26,957 nucleotides of DNA from Gracilaria vermiculophylla (lineage: Eukaryota > Rhodophyta > Florideophyceae > Gracilariales > Gracilariaceae), in NCBI GenBank assembly GCA_019155205.2, contig JAHNZQ020000004.1:2398822-2425778 (forward strand), read 5' to 3'. Each line of letters opens with the position of its first letter. Positions within the stretch are counted from its first letter, which is position 1. Shown here piece after piece: positions 1-10,890 of this stretch. The position numbers and the translations under genes were made by a program. The notes beneath the pieces were generated by a model, which had not been told where the DNA came from, made no database searches, and saw only the letters and a list, made by a program, of their open reading frames with translations.

Positions 1-127
1 AATTCCCCCGGCTCGCGACAGCGGATACCGGAGACCACCTTTAGGAATACGCGCCTTTGGAGTCACCAAAAACTCCTAACGGACGTTGTGCTTTACTACC
101 TCGACAGGAGGGCTGACAGTACCACAC
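1..127 (-). repeat. Direct repeat copy 1 (Gag-like 3' part)
   Basis: This segment matches 26217-26343 in the same orientation, with about 17 differences over 127 bases (by eye, roughly 87% identity). Both copies encode, on the minus strand, a related peptide containing GTVSP...EIVKH/EVVKH and FRYPLS/LRYPLS. The match reaches the first base, so the repeat probably continues outside the window. It ends abruptly at about 127, where the two copies diverge completely. Confidence 0.85.
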
Positions 128-1749
128 CATTTATAACCCATTTAGAACGCCTGTGCCTCCTGCTTAGCTCCCATTGCTGTGTTATATAAGCCTCCCGTCG
201 TAGACGGTGATTTAGAGGTCAGGACCGACCAACCATCATCAAAGAGAAGGTGCACACCGTCATGAAGCAGCTTGGGAGTATCATTTAGGCCTAGTGAAAG
301 ATAGGAGGTATCTGAATCGATTACCAGTTCCATCGCTCCCTTCTCAAGGTAGCCAGATTCCCTAGCACGGAATGCGTCTCCCTCCTCACGAATGAGTTGG
401 AACAGCTCCGGTCATCTCAGCTTAGAGTGATTCTCCCGATGACGGACAGCGAGGGTCTTAATCGTCGGACCCAAACCATCAAGAAATATGGTACACTGTT
501 TCCCTGAAAATTAACAAGTTCCACAGCGGTGGAGAGACTTATTCAGGCGTACCTAGTAGTTGATCTCCAGCTCTCCAGCGCACTGGCTATTATCTTACAG
601 TGCGATGATAGCCGCCTGAATGGCGGTGGTAGTCGCGGAGGAATGAAAACGGTACTACACGTCCTTGGGCCAGCAAGTCACTCCTCCCTCGGAAGCAGAA
701 AGTGAACCTCGATCTGAAAAAAACTGGTCTTCAGCGACTTCCCGTAGAAAATATGAAAATGCTAGATATGCCTGGGCCCCACTCATATTGAGGATATCGG
801 CTTTGGCGGAAAACCTAACGAGGAGGCCCAGCACCAAAATCTGATCATCTCCATTGGTGTTCTGATTCCTCGTCGATAGCTGCATCCTTTTGATGCAGTC
901 TTTTACCTTAACCGTGTCACGGGGCGTCTTGCATAGGGAGGAATCTTTTAGCCTTTAATTTCAATATCAAACCAGCGCCATGTACAGGGAATTTGTGAGC
1001 TTCAGCTGGGGAGGCTCGGTGTTTTTTCTACCTTTCCACTGGGAATAGATTGCCCGAAGTATGGAAACTGACCGTTTGGAACGGGAACTTCGCTTCGGGC
1101 GGTCGTGGTCGGAGTCACTCTGTGAGGCCTCAGAATCTTGAGAAGTCGATTCCGAGTTTGAGGGGCAGATCCTGTCTTGATCGCAGTTATTTCGAGAATT
1201 TTATTGTTTGTGGCAATCTCAAGCCTCCTGGAGCTCTTCAAACTGAGAACCAGCGGTTTGTGCCGCTGATGCGGAAGCAAGCACAGCTTTCTCGACCAAC
1301 TCCACTCAGACTCTTAGTACATTAAATGGATGGTCCACGCCCTCGATGTAGGCAGCTGGTGTGCCAAAACCTTCGAGAATCATGTTAACGTCAGATTGCA
1401 GCAAGAAGTACTCCTCGTCGACATTGGTCGCCAGAATCTTTTCGGTCCTTCACAAGGAATCCACTTTTTGAGCCAGGTGTGCCTGAGTGTTCCGCAGGGT
1501 GCGCGTCCGATCTGTCTAATGAGCCACATGGGCCTTGTCCACCAATCGCAGCGGTGAGAACGCCACCTTAATGGTTATTGATGGCCCGGCTTCGGGTAAC
1601 AAGGTATCTGGCTTAGCCGTAAACGTTTCACAGCCTATCTGATCTGCAACAGTCATCTCGACACTCACTAAGTGGCGCTCCTTGCTCCCTTGGTTTGACG
1701 GGCTCCGGATCGTTACCGGCTCGGCTCCGGTGGGTTTCCAGCCCATCAA
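1..1749 (-). pseudogene. Decayed retroelement Gag-like reading frame, runs off the window
   Basis: Read on the minus strand from an ATG at 1746, one phase can be followed to base 1 without a frameshift, but it is interrupted by over a dozen stop codons (for example at 1516, after the block ending 655, and at 142). Blocks between stops look like real protein. There is a serine/acidic linker around 1180-1110 (SNSESTSQDSEASQSDSD), an alpha-helical stretch around 880-660, and a stretch near 560-430 (DGLGPTIKTLAVRHRENH) of the kind seen in retrotransposon Gag capsid domains. No zinc knuckle is visible before the window ends. The Gag call is inference from composition and helical pattern, not a named family. 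Retention of phase with many nonsense codons points to decay by substitution. It could instead be another mobile-element protein. Confidence 0.4.
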
Positions 1750-1932
1750 AGATATCCGTCACGACGGGTGAAATCCATCAATGGGTGAATTTCAAAGTGG
1801 AAGACAAATATATAGGAAAAATTACCTCAAAGAGGATCTGTCAGTAGATCTTCGTTTTTCATGTGTAAGAGCACTTTGTAGTGCGATTCCAAATAAAGGT
1901 AAGTCCAAAAAGAATTTTCGGAACTTTCCTCT

Positions 1933-2005
1933 CGCGAGGTGGTTCAGCGGCAGAGCCGTCTTCAGGCGAGGCACAAGATCCGGGCGCAACTCCGGGTCCA
2001 AGCCA
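1933..2005 (+). other. Degenerate tRNA-like segment (possible SINE head or tRNA relic)
   Basis: An A-box-like motif TGGTTCAGCGG (1940-1950) is followed 43 bases later by a degraded B-box-like motif GGCGCAACTCC (1983-1993), which is the spacing of a normal tRNA. The D arm can pair (GTTC with GAGC) and the invariant T8, A14, G18, G19 and A21 positions are present. The T loop lacks TTC, the anticodon stem is weak and the acceptor ends do not pair, so this is not a functional tRNA. It may be a tRNA-derived SINE head or chance. Confidence 0.2.
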
Positions 2006-2587
2006 TTGCCAAGGGTGTAGGAGGAATACAAATGGAAAAATCGAGTATCCTGCAAGTTCTTTGCCTGAGGCAGTTTCCGTACGTTCTGTTAGATTTCCCC
2101 GAAATGTATCGGGCTGTCTCGGCACGGCCGAAAAACATCATAGGTCGCGCAGGTATCGGACAAGCCGCGCTGAGCAGGTGACGGACGGAGTCCAAGAAGA
2201 GATACACCGGAGGTTTGGTGGGGCTCACCTCGTACAAGGGCGAACCTGAAAGAAAGATGAATAGTCCAGATAGTGGTTCTCGGTGTCAGGAGCGGTTGAT
2301 TCTCGTAGTCCGTGGTGTAATTACGCACGATGGAGAGAGATACCCGCGTGGGCGGCACGTTCAGATGGAAGACCCCACTTGGAGTGGTCTACTCGGCACG
2401 ACGTTCGGAGTTCCATTCCGCAAAATACTGTAGCGCTCAGGCCAAAAAAGCTAAAAGGGCCGAAATGACTAAATAAATGAATGGCGAAATACCAAAATTA
2501 CAGTGCAAGGCAGGTGCCATCCGGCACCCATACTGTAGCTAGCGATCCATGCGCGGTTGCCGCACGTGTGCCTGGAGGCCATCTCCC

Positions 2588-2614
2588 GCGCGTGTCATGT
2601 CGCACGACACGCGC
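2588..2614. repeat. Perfect 9-bp inverted repeat with 9-base loop
   Basis: GCGCGTGTC (2588-2596) and GACACGCGC (2606-2614) are exact reverse complements around the loop ATGTCGCAC. It lies just beyond the 3' end of the pol region of element A, in the most GC-rich part of the local sequence. No T-run follows. Its function is unknown; it could be part of a former LTR. Confidence 0.6.
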
Positions 2615-2736
2615 CGCTTCGGCTACTCCGGAGACCACCGTGCATAAGGACGTAGATCGCGCCCGCAATATTCATCGTTTTCATGTATACGGCCTGACCG
2701 GAGTCCGGTGAGTCCGCAAAGTTCCAAAAAGAACCT

Positions 2737-3024
2737 CTACGAAGCGGATTGCTCTACATTTACGACATTCAACAAGTACTCTCCGATACGGCTAAAAACA
2801 TCTTCTTTCTGCGAACCGTATGATGCCCAATTAGGTTTATCTGAATCAAATCTGCACCACTTGACTTGATGTTTAATGTCGGCCCGACTACAATGAGTGC
2901 GAAAGAATTCGTCGAAAACTAAAAGCTCGTTCAAATGATATGCAAAGTGGTTGAGAATCTCCTTTGTAATATCAAAATCCTTCTTGCGTAAAAGCTGAGC
3001 CTCCTTCTTTGAAACGCCTCCCAT
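2737..3024 (-). pseudogene. C-terminal chromodomain of element A integrase
   Basis: This 95-codon open block contains EILNHFAYHLNELLVFDEF, then IKHQVKWCRFDSDKPNW and a closing EDVFSRIGEYLLNV. This matches the integrase-linked chromodomain of chromoviruses, in which a short beta barrel (VKWxGF-like) and a terminal helix bind histone tails and steer insertion. It is in the same phase as the integrase upstream. It marks the end of pol; a stop follows near 2737. Confidence 0.75.
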
Positions 3025-3234
3025 TTCCCGTCAAGGAGGCTCTTGATCAAGAGCATGTTTTTGTTTCTGCATTCATCGACCCGGAAGGGTCCTTGAATTT
3101 GGAACGAAGGTATGCGCGTGCGTTTAAGTTAGGCCTGCCGCACAAGGCATAGTCACCCCTGCTAAAATTCATGTTGCGTACATGCGTCTTCCAACTGTTC
3201 TAATGCATCGCAGCTTGCTATTTTTCTTTGAAAA

Positions 3235-4851
3235 TTACTCTACGTCTTTGGGCATTGCTTCCAGAGATCCGCCACAATTAATCATGTATTTGTGATGGAA
3301 GCAGCGGACATCTTCAATAGAACTAACCTGGACCTTCATTCGGACCTCATGTGTAACTGCTTGTAGTGGCGTGTACTGCGGATAGACTACCATAAAGCTA
3401 TTAGAGAAACGGTTATCGAGGGGATGGAGGATCGTACTGTGTAAACCAGACCGCTCGACGGGCATGATACTAAGCCAACACCAATGTGGTAGCTGATACT
3501 CTGAGAGCATCCCACGTTTCGTTTTCAGTAGCTCGCGATCGCCCAATACTGTAGGAACTGTAAGCGATGGTACGATGGTGAATGGAATCGATTCTTTCGC
3601 AAAAAGGCGTTCCAGATTGTTCTTGAAATGAGAGCTTGATCCCAAAACCCATTGGTAAACGACGCCAAAGCAGGCGAGCCAATCAATGGTGACTACAGCC
3701 ACTGTCTCGGCAGTTGTATGTTTGTTCAATAGTAGCCACAATAACCCAAAAAGATCGAGTTTCGAGACAAGCTCAAACGTGCAGCCGTTCTATCCGTCTG
3801 ATGTGAAACCGACGTCGAAATGAATCAACTTTTTGGGTTCTGTGGCATGCAAGACGTGCCCGAGAGGGTGTGGTACGATATTGCTGGACTCTGTACAGAG
3901 ACAGTACAGTCACGGACGTACAAAGGACCCCACGTTGTAACTCGTATCAGCCCAATAAACATGATCGTGCATAGTAGCAAGAAATACGCGCCAGATTCGG
4001 TGACGACCATTCCCGGTACGAGCGTCTCTCATAACATGAAGCTCCAGAGGCTCATCACTATTTGGTATCCACACGAGGCCTTTGTCGGTCTTTAAAACGT
4101 TGTCGGTTTTTTTAAAAGACTCGGGTGCCCTTTCCATCAATGCAAATTGCGAGTTTTCGATGTCCTGTAGATTAGGCCAGTCCAGCTTTGAAATCAAACC
4201 GGGATGGATTGGAGCGCACCTGAGCAACCTGGCTTGCTGGAACCTGGTGGTATCTACTGAACGCTTCGAATTCACCGCCGAGAAAGTGAGCTTTTCATCC
4301 CGAAAGATCCGTTTTCCGGGCTGGTATTATACAACGTAACCAAAATCGAAGACGTGGAATGACTAATGCATTTGCTTCCTCGCGGTATGTCGTGCCATTC
4401 CAGGATTCAAGCCGTAGGCGTCATAAAGGTATACCAGGATTGCATGATCAGTGGATATGGTCACTATGCTCTCCATGACATGGAACTCCAAACGCAACTT
4501 CGATCCCACGCTAGTGTACAGTTCCTTTTCAGGAACAGAGACGTTGGTGGCAGACTCGGAGAAAAATCCATACAGGAAGCATAGCGGTTCGTGAAACTTT
4601 TCCTCAATATCATCGACGTGATCTTCATCGGGTACTTGGGAGACATTCGCAGTTCATTAAGTGTCCGACGCATCAATGAAAAGAGAAAGGTGGTATCCAG
4701 ACTTGGGATACGTGAGCCTGACCGAGGGAGCGAGTTGTTCCTTAATGTCGGCAAAAGCTGCATCAGGAACAACGCCCCACAAGCTGGTAATTGAAAGTCT
4801 ACGAAACGACTGTTTTCTTCGCTTAGCAGTGGGCTTACAAGAGGATTCCAA
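3235..4851 (-). pseudogene. RNase H and integrase region of element A pol
   Basis: RNase H is shown by the block ending SLFIDASDT (about 4657-4690), then NVSVPEKELYT (near 4530) and TISTDHAILVYLYD (near 4450), the three acidic-motif regions of Ty3/gypsy RNase H. The integrase follows in the same phase: a damaged HHCC zinc-binding region ending CLYCLC (about 3890), HFDVGF with the first catalytic Asp (near 3810), YQWVLGSSSHFKN where the family has WVSDxGSHF so the second catalytic Asp is gone, and a block (GMLSEYQLPHWCWLSIMP) just after the place of the catalytic Glu, which is also not preserved. Several stop codons interrupt the frame. The protein would bring cDNA into the nucleus and join it to host DNA; this copy cannot. 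Confidence 0.85.
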
Positions 4852-6184
4852 TGGCTCTTGTACCGGAGCGACGCGTTCAGCGTATGCAGAAAAAAGAAGG
4901 CCGCTTCCTGATCACTGCACAGAAGAACTATTGCAAATCGCTGGCCATGACGGGATGGTTCGTTGCTACCAGAGGGTCGAAAAATTTTTATTGTTACTGG
5001 ATGAAATGTGCAGAAAGAATGCGCCCGCTAACAAGGACTTCTGTAGAAAAGAAATTAGATTTCTATGCGTGTAATTTGAATCCGATTTTGCTACAAACTC
5101 CTATAAATGATCCGGTGGATTCAAATAATTCCATCTCGTCTCTAGTGTAAAGTAGAAAATTATCGATCAATTGTTGTATTTTTTAGATGCATCCGTCGCA
5201 CTTCTGTGGGACTACAGCTTTAAAAGAGCTGTTAAAGTGACGCCCGCCCCGCAGCAGGCTGCGAGAAAGGTGGAAGCTCATAGATATTCTGATAGAAATC
5301 ATCTTTTGTGACTCTAGAGAGAGAGGCACCCATCAGTATCCGTTTGCGAGGTCAACATTGGCGAAATAAGTACTTCCGGAGACGTCCTGGAATATGGAGT
5401 CCAGATGAGGCATTGAAGGGATAACTGGCACGAGTTTTTCATTCGGTCCGCGCAGATCGGCGGTGAATCACAACTTCTTCGAGATTGAAATGTGCACCGC
5501 AGGAGCCGGAATGACCCAGCACGCGGTCGATATCCTAAAAATAGCGCCTACTGCTTCAAGCTCCCTTATATTCCTCCCGGTTATCTTCTCGTGCTCTGGA
5601 GCGTTCCTACATGTCAGACAGCGGTGCGGTTTTGCATTTTTATATGGCGTGATGACAAGATTGGGAAAGTCGGCCGGAGAAGTGTTGTAGAGCTGTATTC
5701 GAAAAACGTCGTGATATAATTGGATCATATCGGTTATGTGCTGCGCCTCGTTTTTTGAGATTTTATTTATTCCGAGCTTCAGCGACAATGTAATCAAATT
5801 CCTTCTTGATGGCATGTTTGGAATGTATTCCGGTTCCGGTAGTGAGACAATCATGGAATTTAACAGCGTGATCATCCGCTGCCGTATACGATAGGCCTTT
5901 GCAGGTACCTGCGGTATGCCTGAGCGATTCTTTGCCTTTTGAGGTATTGCGCCGCTCGTTAATGAGCGGACGGACGTGGAGGGAATTCTCTTCAAGGCCG
6001 GAGCCAATAGCCGTTCAGGAAGGCCGGCCAATGAAAATCTCGTCCATCCTGTTGCCCGTGATGAGGAAGAAAGCCCGCCTATGCGAATTGGTATATTAGA
6101 GGCAGAACGATATAAATTGATTGTGAAAGAGACCTTTTCCGATGCAAAGAAATAGTCCTTGTCTGCCTTGAACGCTTCCGACAA
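4852..6184 (-). pseudogene. Reverse transcriptase region of element A pol
   Basis: A 238-codon open block (6184-5468) ends with the lead-in to the RT palm (ELEAVGAIFRISTACWVIPA). After a TGA at 5468-5470 the same phase continues with FTADLRGPNEKLVPVIPSMP and then FANVDLANGY. These match the LRxxN...P and F-xx-D-xxxGYWQ motifs around the first catalytic aspartate of Ty3/gypsy RT. The Trp of GYW is replaced by a TGA stop. Beyond about 5200 the phase is lost and the YxDD box cannot be read, so the enzyme is dead. The first 100 residues of the open block may be spacer or degraded protease. Family assignment is firm; exact limits are not. Confidence 0.8.
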
Positions 6185-6385
6185 CGCAAAAGGTTCCTGA
6201 ACATACTGTTCTAAAGTTTAAGGCTTCGCTTCCTTAAAGTTTTGCAAAAAGTCTTTTGCAATCGCATTGAAATCGGAACCGGAGTCTCCAATGCATGTGT
6301 GGAAAATATGCTGCTCAAGCAAAATTCGGAAGTGACCTCCTCTTCGCGTTTGGCGCAAGTGAGTACCAAGGGGTAGTGGATTTTA

Positions 6386-7265
6386 CTAGACATGCTCGCT
6401 TGGCATCCGTCGTATAGTAGTGCTCGTCCAAAAGTTCCTTTTCAACCTTGAGGCGGATATGTAACATCTTAATCCGATGAAGACATTAATCCATTCAAGT
6501 GCTTCTCTTGCGCTTTCGCGCAAAAGTCTTCTTGTTTGGAGTACCAACGATTCGTTTGTGAACTTGATTGCGTCTAACACCCGTATTTCTGGGTCCAGGA
6601 GTAGTCGAGGGTCTGCCGATGCGCTGTCAGGCTGTCCGGATAGAAGCAGGTCGAGTTCTAGCACGCCGATCTTGGTTTTGAAGAACTTGATGTCGGCGGG
6701 CTGGTTTATCGTCCAATGACGGTGGCACATTTTGATACGTTATCGGATGCCAGGGTTTTTGAACTTTTTTATTACACGATCGATAAAGTATTTGGCTACA
6801 TCCTTGAGTTTTAGAACATTTGAAGCGTTATTTCGATCTCACGTCGTAATAAAGTTCATGACGAATTTCGTTACTCTTCCACCAGGACCGTCCTTGTTCG
6901 CTTCGTTTGATACAGCAAAAATCGCTCTGCTGCTCAGCTGGAAAAGCTCCTTGGCGGCGTCAGTAAACGCCACATTGATCCACGCGTGAGCAGTGTCGGC
7001 CAAAGCCTCTTCGAAACAAGCGGCGCCTTGGTTTTACTCATGATGCAAAATTCACGCAGGGTAGAAGCTTCGACGCAGCTTTTGATCGAGTCTGGTTGCA
7101 TCTAGTTTTTTCATCACGTTCTCTGTTCACATTTTTTACTTTAGCTTTGCAGGCGGTGTATTCAGTTTTGAATTTGATCAGGTCCAGCTGGGCTACCAAC
7201 TCCAGCATCGGCTGTGTCACGACAGACACAAAGCCGGAATTGCTTGTCGCCGCCCTTCTGAGCAC
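6386..7265 (-). pseudogene. Gag remnant of element A
   Basis: The opening block (7265-7038) contains a basic helical stretch with LIKFKTEYTACKAKVKNVNR, similar in style to the N-terminal capsid region of Gag proteins from chromodomain-type Ty3/gypsy elements. A second block (6730-6386) is also helical and in another phase. Between and after them the frame is broken repeatedly. No CCHC knuckle or DSG/DTG protease motif could be read. Position immediately upstream of the reverse transcriptase supports the Gag assignment more than the sequence does. Confidence 0.45.
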
Positions 7266-8032
7266 GAAAACACACCTGAACTCTCACCACTGTAGGTCAA
7301 CACGCTTTTATGAAGAGTTTTGGGGTCTACCTGCGCGATCATAGGTGATGGTTGCGAGCTGTGGCAGAAGAATAAGGTGCGCCCATGCGGTAGCAAGAAG
7401 AAGGCGACACCCCTGGCGTCTGCTCCTCTCCAGCGTTGGTCAGTGATCTTCAGGGGGTTTCTCCTAATGGGTGCACCGGGCATTATGTTCTTCAGGAAGG
7501 AACAAAGTACAAATAAAACCGGACAGGCCCACCTGCTTCTAGCGTACGTGCTGATCGGGTTAAGAAACCGTATGTAAAGGTTCAGACAGATGCCTCAAAG
7601 CTTTTTGCCCGCCAGTAGTTCTCTTAGAGCAAAAAAAAACGCTTGAACGCGACCATTCGCTGAACCGCTGACGCGCATTGATTATGTTGCACCATATTTC
7701 CGAAAACGCACGGTTGCTTAAGATATGAGCTTCTCTTCGATTGCCTGGGATTCTAAAGTGCAGGATTACGTGCTTTTCTATGATTCTTTATAATAAAGGG
7801 GTACATAGAATCTTCTATCAGTAATCGAAAGAAATAAGGAAGTCATATGCACTCCCGTTGCGTTATTTTTCTTAATCACTGTAAGATTTACTTCAAAAGA
7901 ACAGAGAGTGATACAGAAAGTCAAGTAAAAAACCGCTAGTTCCAAGACACGGCTTTAAAAGCAAGTCTAGCAGTGCTCTCAGATATAGACACGCATCTTG
8001 AAAATAACACTCAATTTAGCACCCCAAAAAAT
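7266..8032. other. No recognisable gene; flank between element A and Harbinger H1
   Basis: The part up to about 7600 may be the 5' leader or decayed 5' LTR of element A, since the Gag remnant starts just below it on the minus strand. I found no matching LTR on the other side. From 7600 to 8032 the sequence is AT-richer, with an A9 run at 7630 and no protein-like frame. Confidence 0.4.
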
Positions 8033-8070
8033 GCGCAAGTCTACCAGTCTACCAGACGAGTGCTATATAT
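8033..8070 (+). repeat. Left terminal inverted repeat of H1
   Basis: This reads GCGCAAGTCTACCAG, then a repeated TCTACCAG, then ACGAGTGCTATATAT. It corresponds to the right end except for an extra 8-base tandem copy (TCTACCAG twice), probably slippage after insertion. Confidence 0.6.
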
Positions 8071-8233
8071 CGTGCGTGCACGACTCCGAGTAAGCCCCCT
8101 GGACCGATCAGCTCAATTAAGGTGTGCTTGATCGCTCAACCTCCACTTGAACTTTTTTCGTCTATCTCGCAGTACGAGTCCCTTTTATTCATGACTACCC
8201 AATGTAGCAACGTAATGCATCTATGTATGCAAA

Positions 8234-9558
8234 ATGGAACAGTCGCAGTTGCTGCAGCTCCAGGAGGAACTTCAGTTATTCACAAACAAACGTCATCAAA
8301 ACGAAAAGGTAGAACACTAGGTTCCAAAAATATTGAACGTGGACAGAGCACTTGGACGACCGACTACCTTGGATCTAGCCCTATCTACTCCTTGCGTTCC
8401 TTCAGACGTTGTTTTCGGATTCCAAGAATTATGTTCTTGAAGCTTGTATAAGTCCTAACCTCTTTTTTCCCACAGATATGGAAACAACAGAAGAATGTAG
8501 CTGGGAGGAAAAAAAGTCTTCCTGAAATAAAGATCTTAACCTATCTACGAATTCTAGGAACTGCTAGATCGTTTGATGATCTAAATTGTGGGTGTCGAAT
8601 GCATGCAGAGATCATCAAAACATACTTCTACAATTTTTTTTCTTCTATTCTACAGCCTTACGGGGAGAGATATTTCAACAGACTACCAACAAAAAGCGAA
8701 CTACAGGAAATTTCGGACAGGTATAGTAAACACGGCTATAAAGGGTGCATTGGATGTATTGATAGAGGCAAAATAACGTGAAAGAACTGCCCTGGTTCAC
8801 TCAAAGGGCAGTATCTCAATACAAAGGAGGGAAAGCTGGCCAAAATTGCTGTTGGACCATGGGAAGATAGAGATCTTTAGGTAATGCATTATTTCGCGGG
8901 TAGGTGCGGCACAAACAATGACAAATCGCTGTTGGAAGTGTCACTTTTATTTAATTCGATCTTGAACGGTGTGTTTGATATAAGCCTTCCTACTGACTAT
9001 AGATTGGATCGGCATACACCGATCAAGCGCCTAGGATATTTTCTTGTTCATGGGATATATATTCGATGGCCAATATTTGCGCGCCCAGTTCATTCTTCGG
9101 AAATCAGGAACGAGACGCGGTATACAAATGTCCAAGAATCATTGAGACAGGACATAGAGAGAAAATTTGGTGTTCTACAGGCAAGGTTTCAGATATTGAG
9201 AAAAAAACCTCTTCTATGGTATAAGAAAAACGCGGTAAAGAGAAGTATGGTCTGTGTAATACCACACAATATGTTGGTTCGAATGAATCAAGAGGGACTT
9301 TTCGCTGAGGATGTGCAAACTTAAGCACAGGGAGCAAACTTCATCACAGAGCATCATGATGAAAAGACTACTCTTCTACATGAAAGACGAGAAGAATGAG
9401 TTCAACAAGAAGAGGCAGCAGAGGCGACAGTCATGGTGGATGGCATATTGGATATGGACGCACTTGTCATAAAAGAGGGCATCTTGAATTCATGACTTGA
9501 ATTCAGTGCTCTACGGCAGGATGGGGTTAAATGTCTAGAAGAAAGGAGACGCAGATAG
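8234..9558 (+). pseudogene. PIF/Harbinger DDE transposase of H1, with nonsense codons
   Basis: The enzyme would cut and join the transposon ends. The ATG at 8234 opens a Gln/Leu-rich start (MEQSQLLQLQEELQLF). After a frameshift near 8300 a single phase runs to TAG 9556-9558. Recognisable blocks are NIERGQSTWTTDYLG (about 8330), KGCIGCID with the first Asp at 8761-8763, KNCP followed by KGQYLNTKEGK, GRCGTNND with the second Asp at 8920-8922, and RQDIERKFGVLQARF with the Glu at 9157-9159, followed by HNMLVRM. In-frame stops lie at 8449 (TAA), 8779 (TGA, where the family has Trp before KNCP), 8878 (TAG, another Trp position), 9322, 9397 and 9493. The ADGIYP motif reads VHGIYI, Asp replaced by His at 9049-9051. 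The family call is firm; this copy is inactive. Confidence 0.85.
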
Positions 9559-9575
9559 AGGAAGTTAACATTTTT

Positions 9576-10405
9576 TTATTTAGTTTCCTGTATTCCTAGC
9601 AAAGTATCCGCTACCCTTGACTCTTACTTTGCATGTTTCTCTTCTACTTTGCCTCGTTTGATTCCCTTTGGGCGGATTTTTTACTCGCTTGAAATTGCAC
9701 CGTCTTCTTGATCCTTTTCCATTTCTACAGAAGCACAAATATTGTTGTCTGCCTCACAAATAGCATGTAAATTTTTACCAGTGCCCTTCCCGTTCACAAC
9801 CTCAGTTCGGGTCTTTTTAATTTCTTTTGATGGTATTGACTTCGTTATCTTCCAATTCCCTTGGTCTGAGAATTTATCATGATTCGAACGCTAATCCGCT
9901 GTAGAGACCCACTTGTAGGGCGCTACATAGACAATGCTTCCATCCTTCGAATTTCTTTTTGCTCGGTTGCGGTATCGTTCTCGAACAATATCCTCAAGAA
10001 GATCATCGTTCGCTCCTGATATATTCATGGACTTTACTTTCCTCCTTACAGCCAGAAAGTGCTGAGTTTTCCGGACACTCTATGCCAGGTTCTTTTTAGC
10101 GACAAGGAGCTTCGATCCATTTTGTATTTCCTCTTACATATATCTTCTACTCCATTCCACATCGTTCTGTTACGCTGATTGCACCCTTTAGCAGATTGCT
10201 CAGTGCCCGCTTTGGCCAAAAAGAATATCTCCTCTTGGGAAAACGCTTTTCCTCTTCCGTTTCGTTTGTCTACTTTGTTTTCATGTTTCTTGATATCTAC
10301 GCTGATCTCGTGACCGCTGAGAGCTAGATCAACTTGTCTACAAATATTCATTTCGTATCTGTTGGGGTTGCTGGGTATTGGTTGTAAATTTGTGTCGAAG
10401 CCATT
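9576..10405 (-). pseudogene. Myb/SANT-like DNA-binding protein of H1 (Harbinger ORF2)
   Basis: Harbinger elements carry a second gene whose Myb/SANT product brings the transposase to the DNA ends. Here a likely ATG at 10405 (MASTQIYNQYPATP) shifts phase into the 101-codon block 10351-10046. That block holds GKAFSQEEIFFLAKAG and NRTMWNGVEDICKRKYKM, a helix-turn-helix-helix pattern of trihelix/SANT type. After a one-base shift at about 10055 the frame continues (AVRRKVKSMNISGAN...DLLED), with one TAG after WVSTAD and a later stop. It reaches RPKGIKRGK, a motif I associate with NAM-type C-terminal domains of such proteins. The last stop (9576-9578) lies 17 bases from the end of the convergent transposase frame. 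Confidence 0.7.
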
Positions 10406-10890
10406 ATTGGATTTTGATGGAGTGGGATCCTTATTGGTATTTTTCAGAATCTGCGTGGAGTACTTTTCAGGCGTTTAGGAGGATGAAACTGTTGCTGTAA
10501 TCATATTTGCGCTGGATTGGTTCAAGAAACGTTACGAAAAAGGAAAATGGTGTGAGACACATACTGTCGGACATTAGAAACAAGACAGGTGATGAATTGA
10601 ACAGGGAAAGAGATTGGGAGGAACTGCTGCCCAGTGGCGAGATGGCTTTTTTCCCGCGCGTTTTACCCGCCAAATGCGTCGTCAATATAGAACCAATGCG
10701 CTCATTGGTCGATGGAGAGCTCAATGATCATTGAAATTTCCGAACCACGGTTGGCAATCTTTTTTCTATATTCGCCGCGTATCGAATTCAGAAAAGCAAC
10801 CACACTGTCAATATGGCAACGACATATGGCAATAACAACGCTCATAGGGATGCAAAACGCGCCTCTGTCGCGATATTTTAGGATTTTTTG

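Larger units (their letters stand above)
1750..2736. other. No clear gene; possible 3' flank or LTR remnant of element A
   Basis: The stretch lies between the Gag-like remnant and the chromodomain end of element A. Several short open frames occur on both strands (the longest, 1881-2249 plus, is 122 codons), but none resembles a family I know. The 3' LTR of element A would be expected here. I could not match any part of it to the sequence beyond 7265, so LTRs, if they exist, have diverged past recognition by eye. Confidence 0.5.
2737..7265 (-). mobile_element. Ty3/gypsy-type retrotransposon A, degraded, LTRs not found
   Basis: On the minus strand, recognisable pieces occur in the canonical Ty3/gypsy order: Gag-like (7265-6386), reverse transcriptase start (6184-5200), RNase H (4851-4300), integrase (4275-3235) and a C-terminal chromodomain (3024-2737). 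Integrase after RNase H separates it from Ty1/copia. The second half of pol (4851-2737) keeps a single phase although broken by stops, while the first half carries frameshifts. No long terminal repeats could be matched between the two sides. It belongs to a different family from element B at 17268-22797: the proteins align only in general motifs. Confidence 0.85.

Noticed and set aside
1881..2249. 122-codon plus-strand frame as a gene
   Set aside because: It overlaps other frames of similar length on both strands, shows no motif, and lies in GC-rich sequence where chance frames are longer.
8449..9495. Reassigned stop codons to explain in-frame stops
   Set aside because: All three stop codons appear within the H1 transposase and also in the other elements, at varied amino-acid positions. 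This fits pseudogene decay rather than an altered code.
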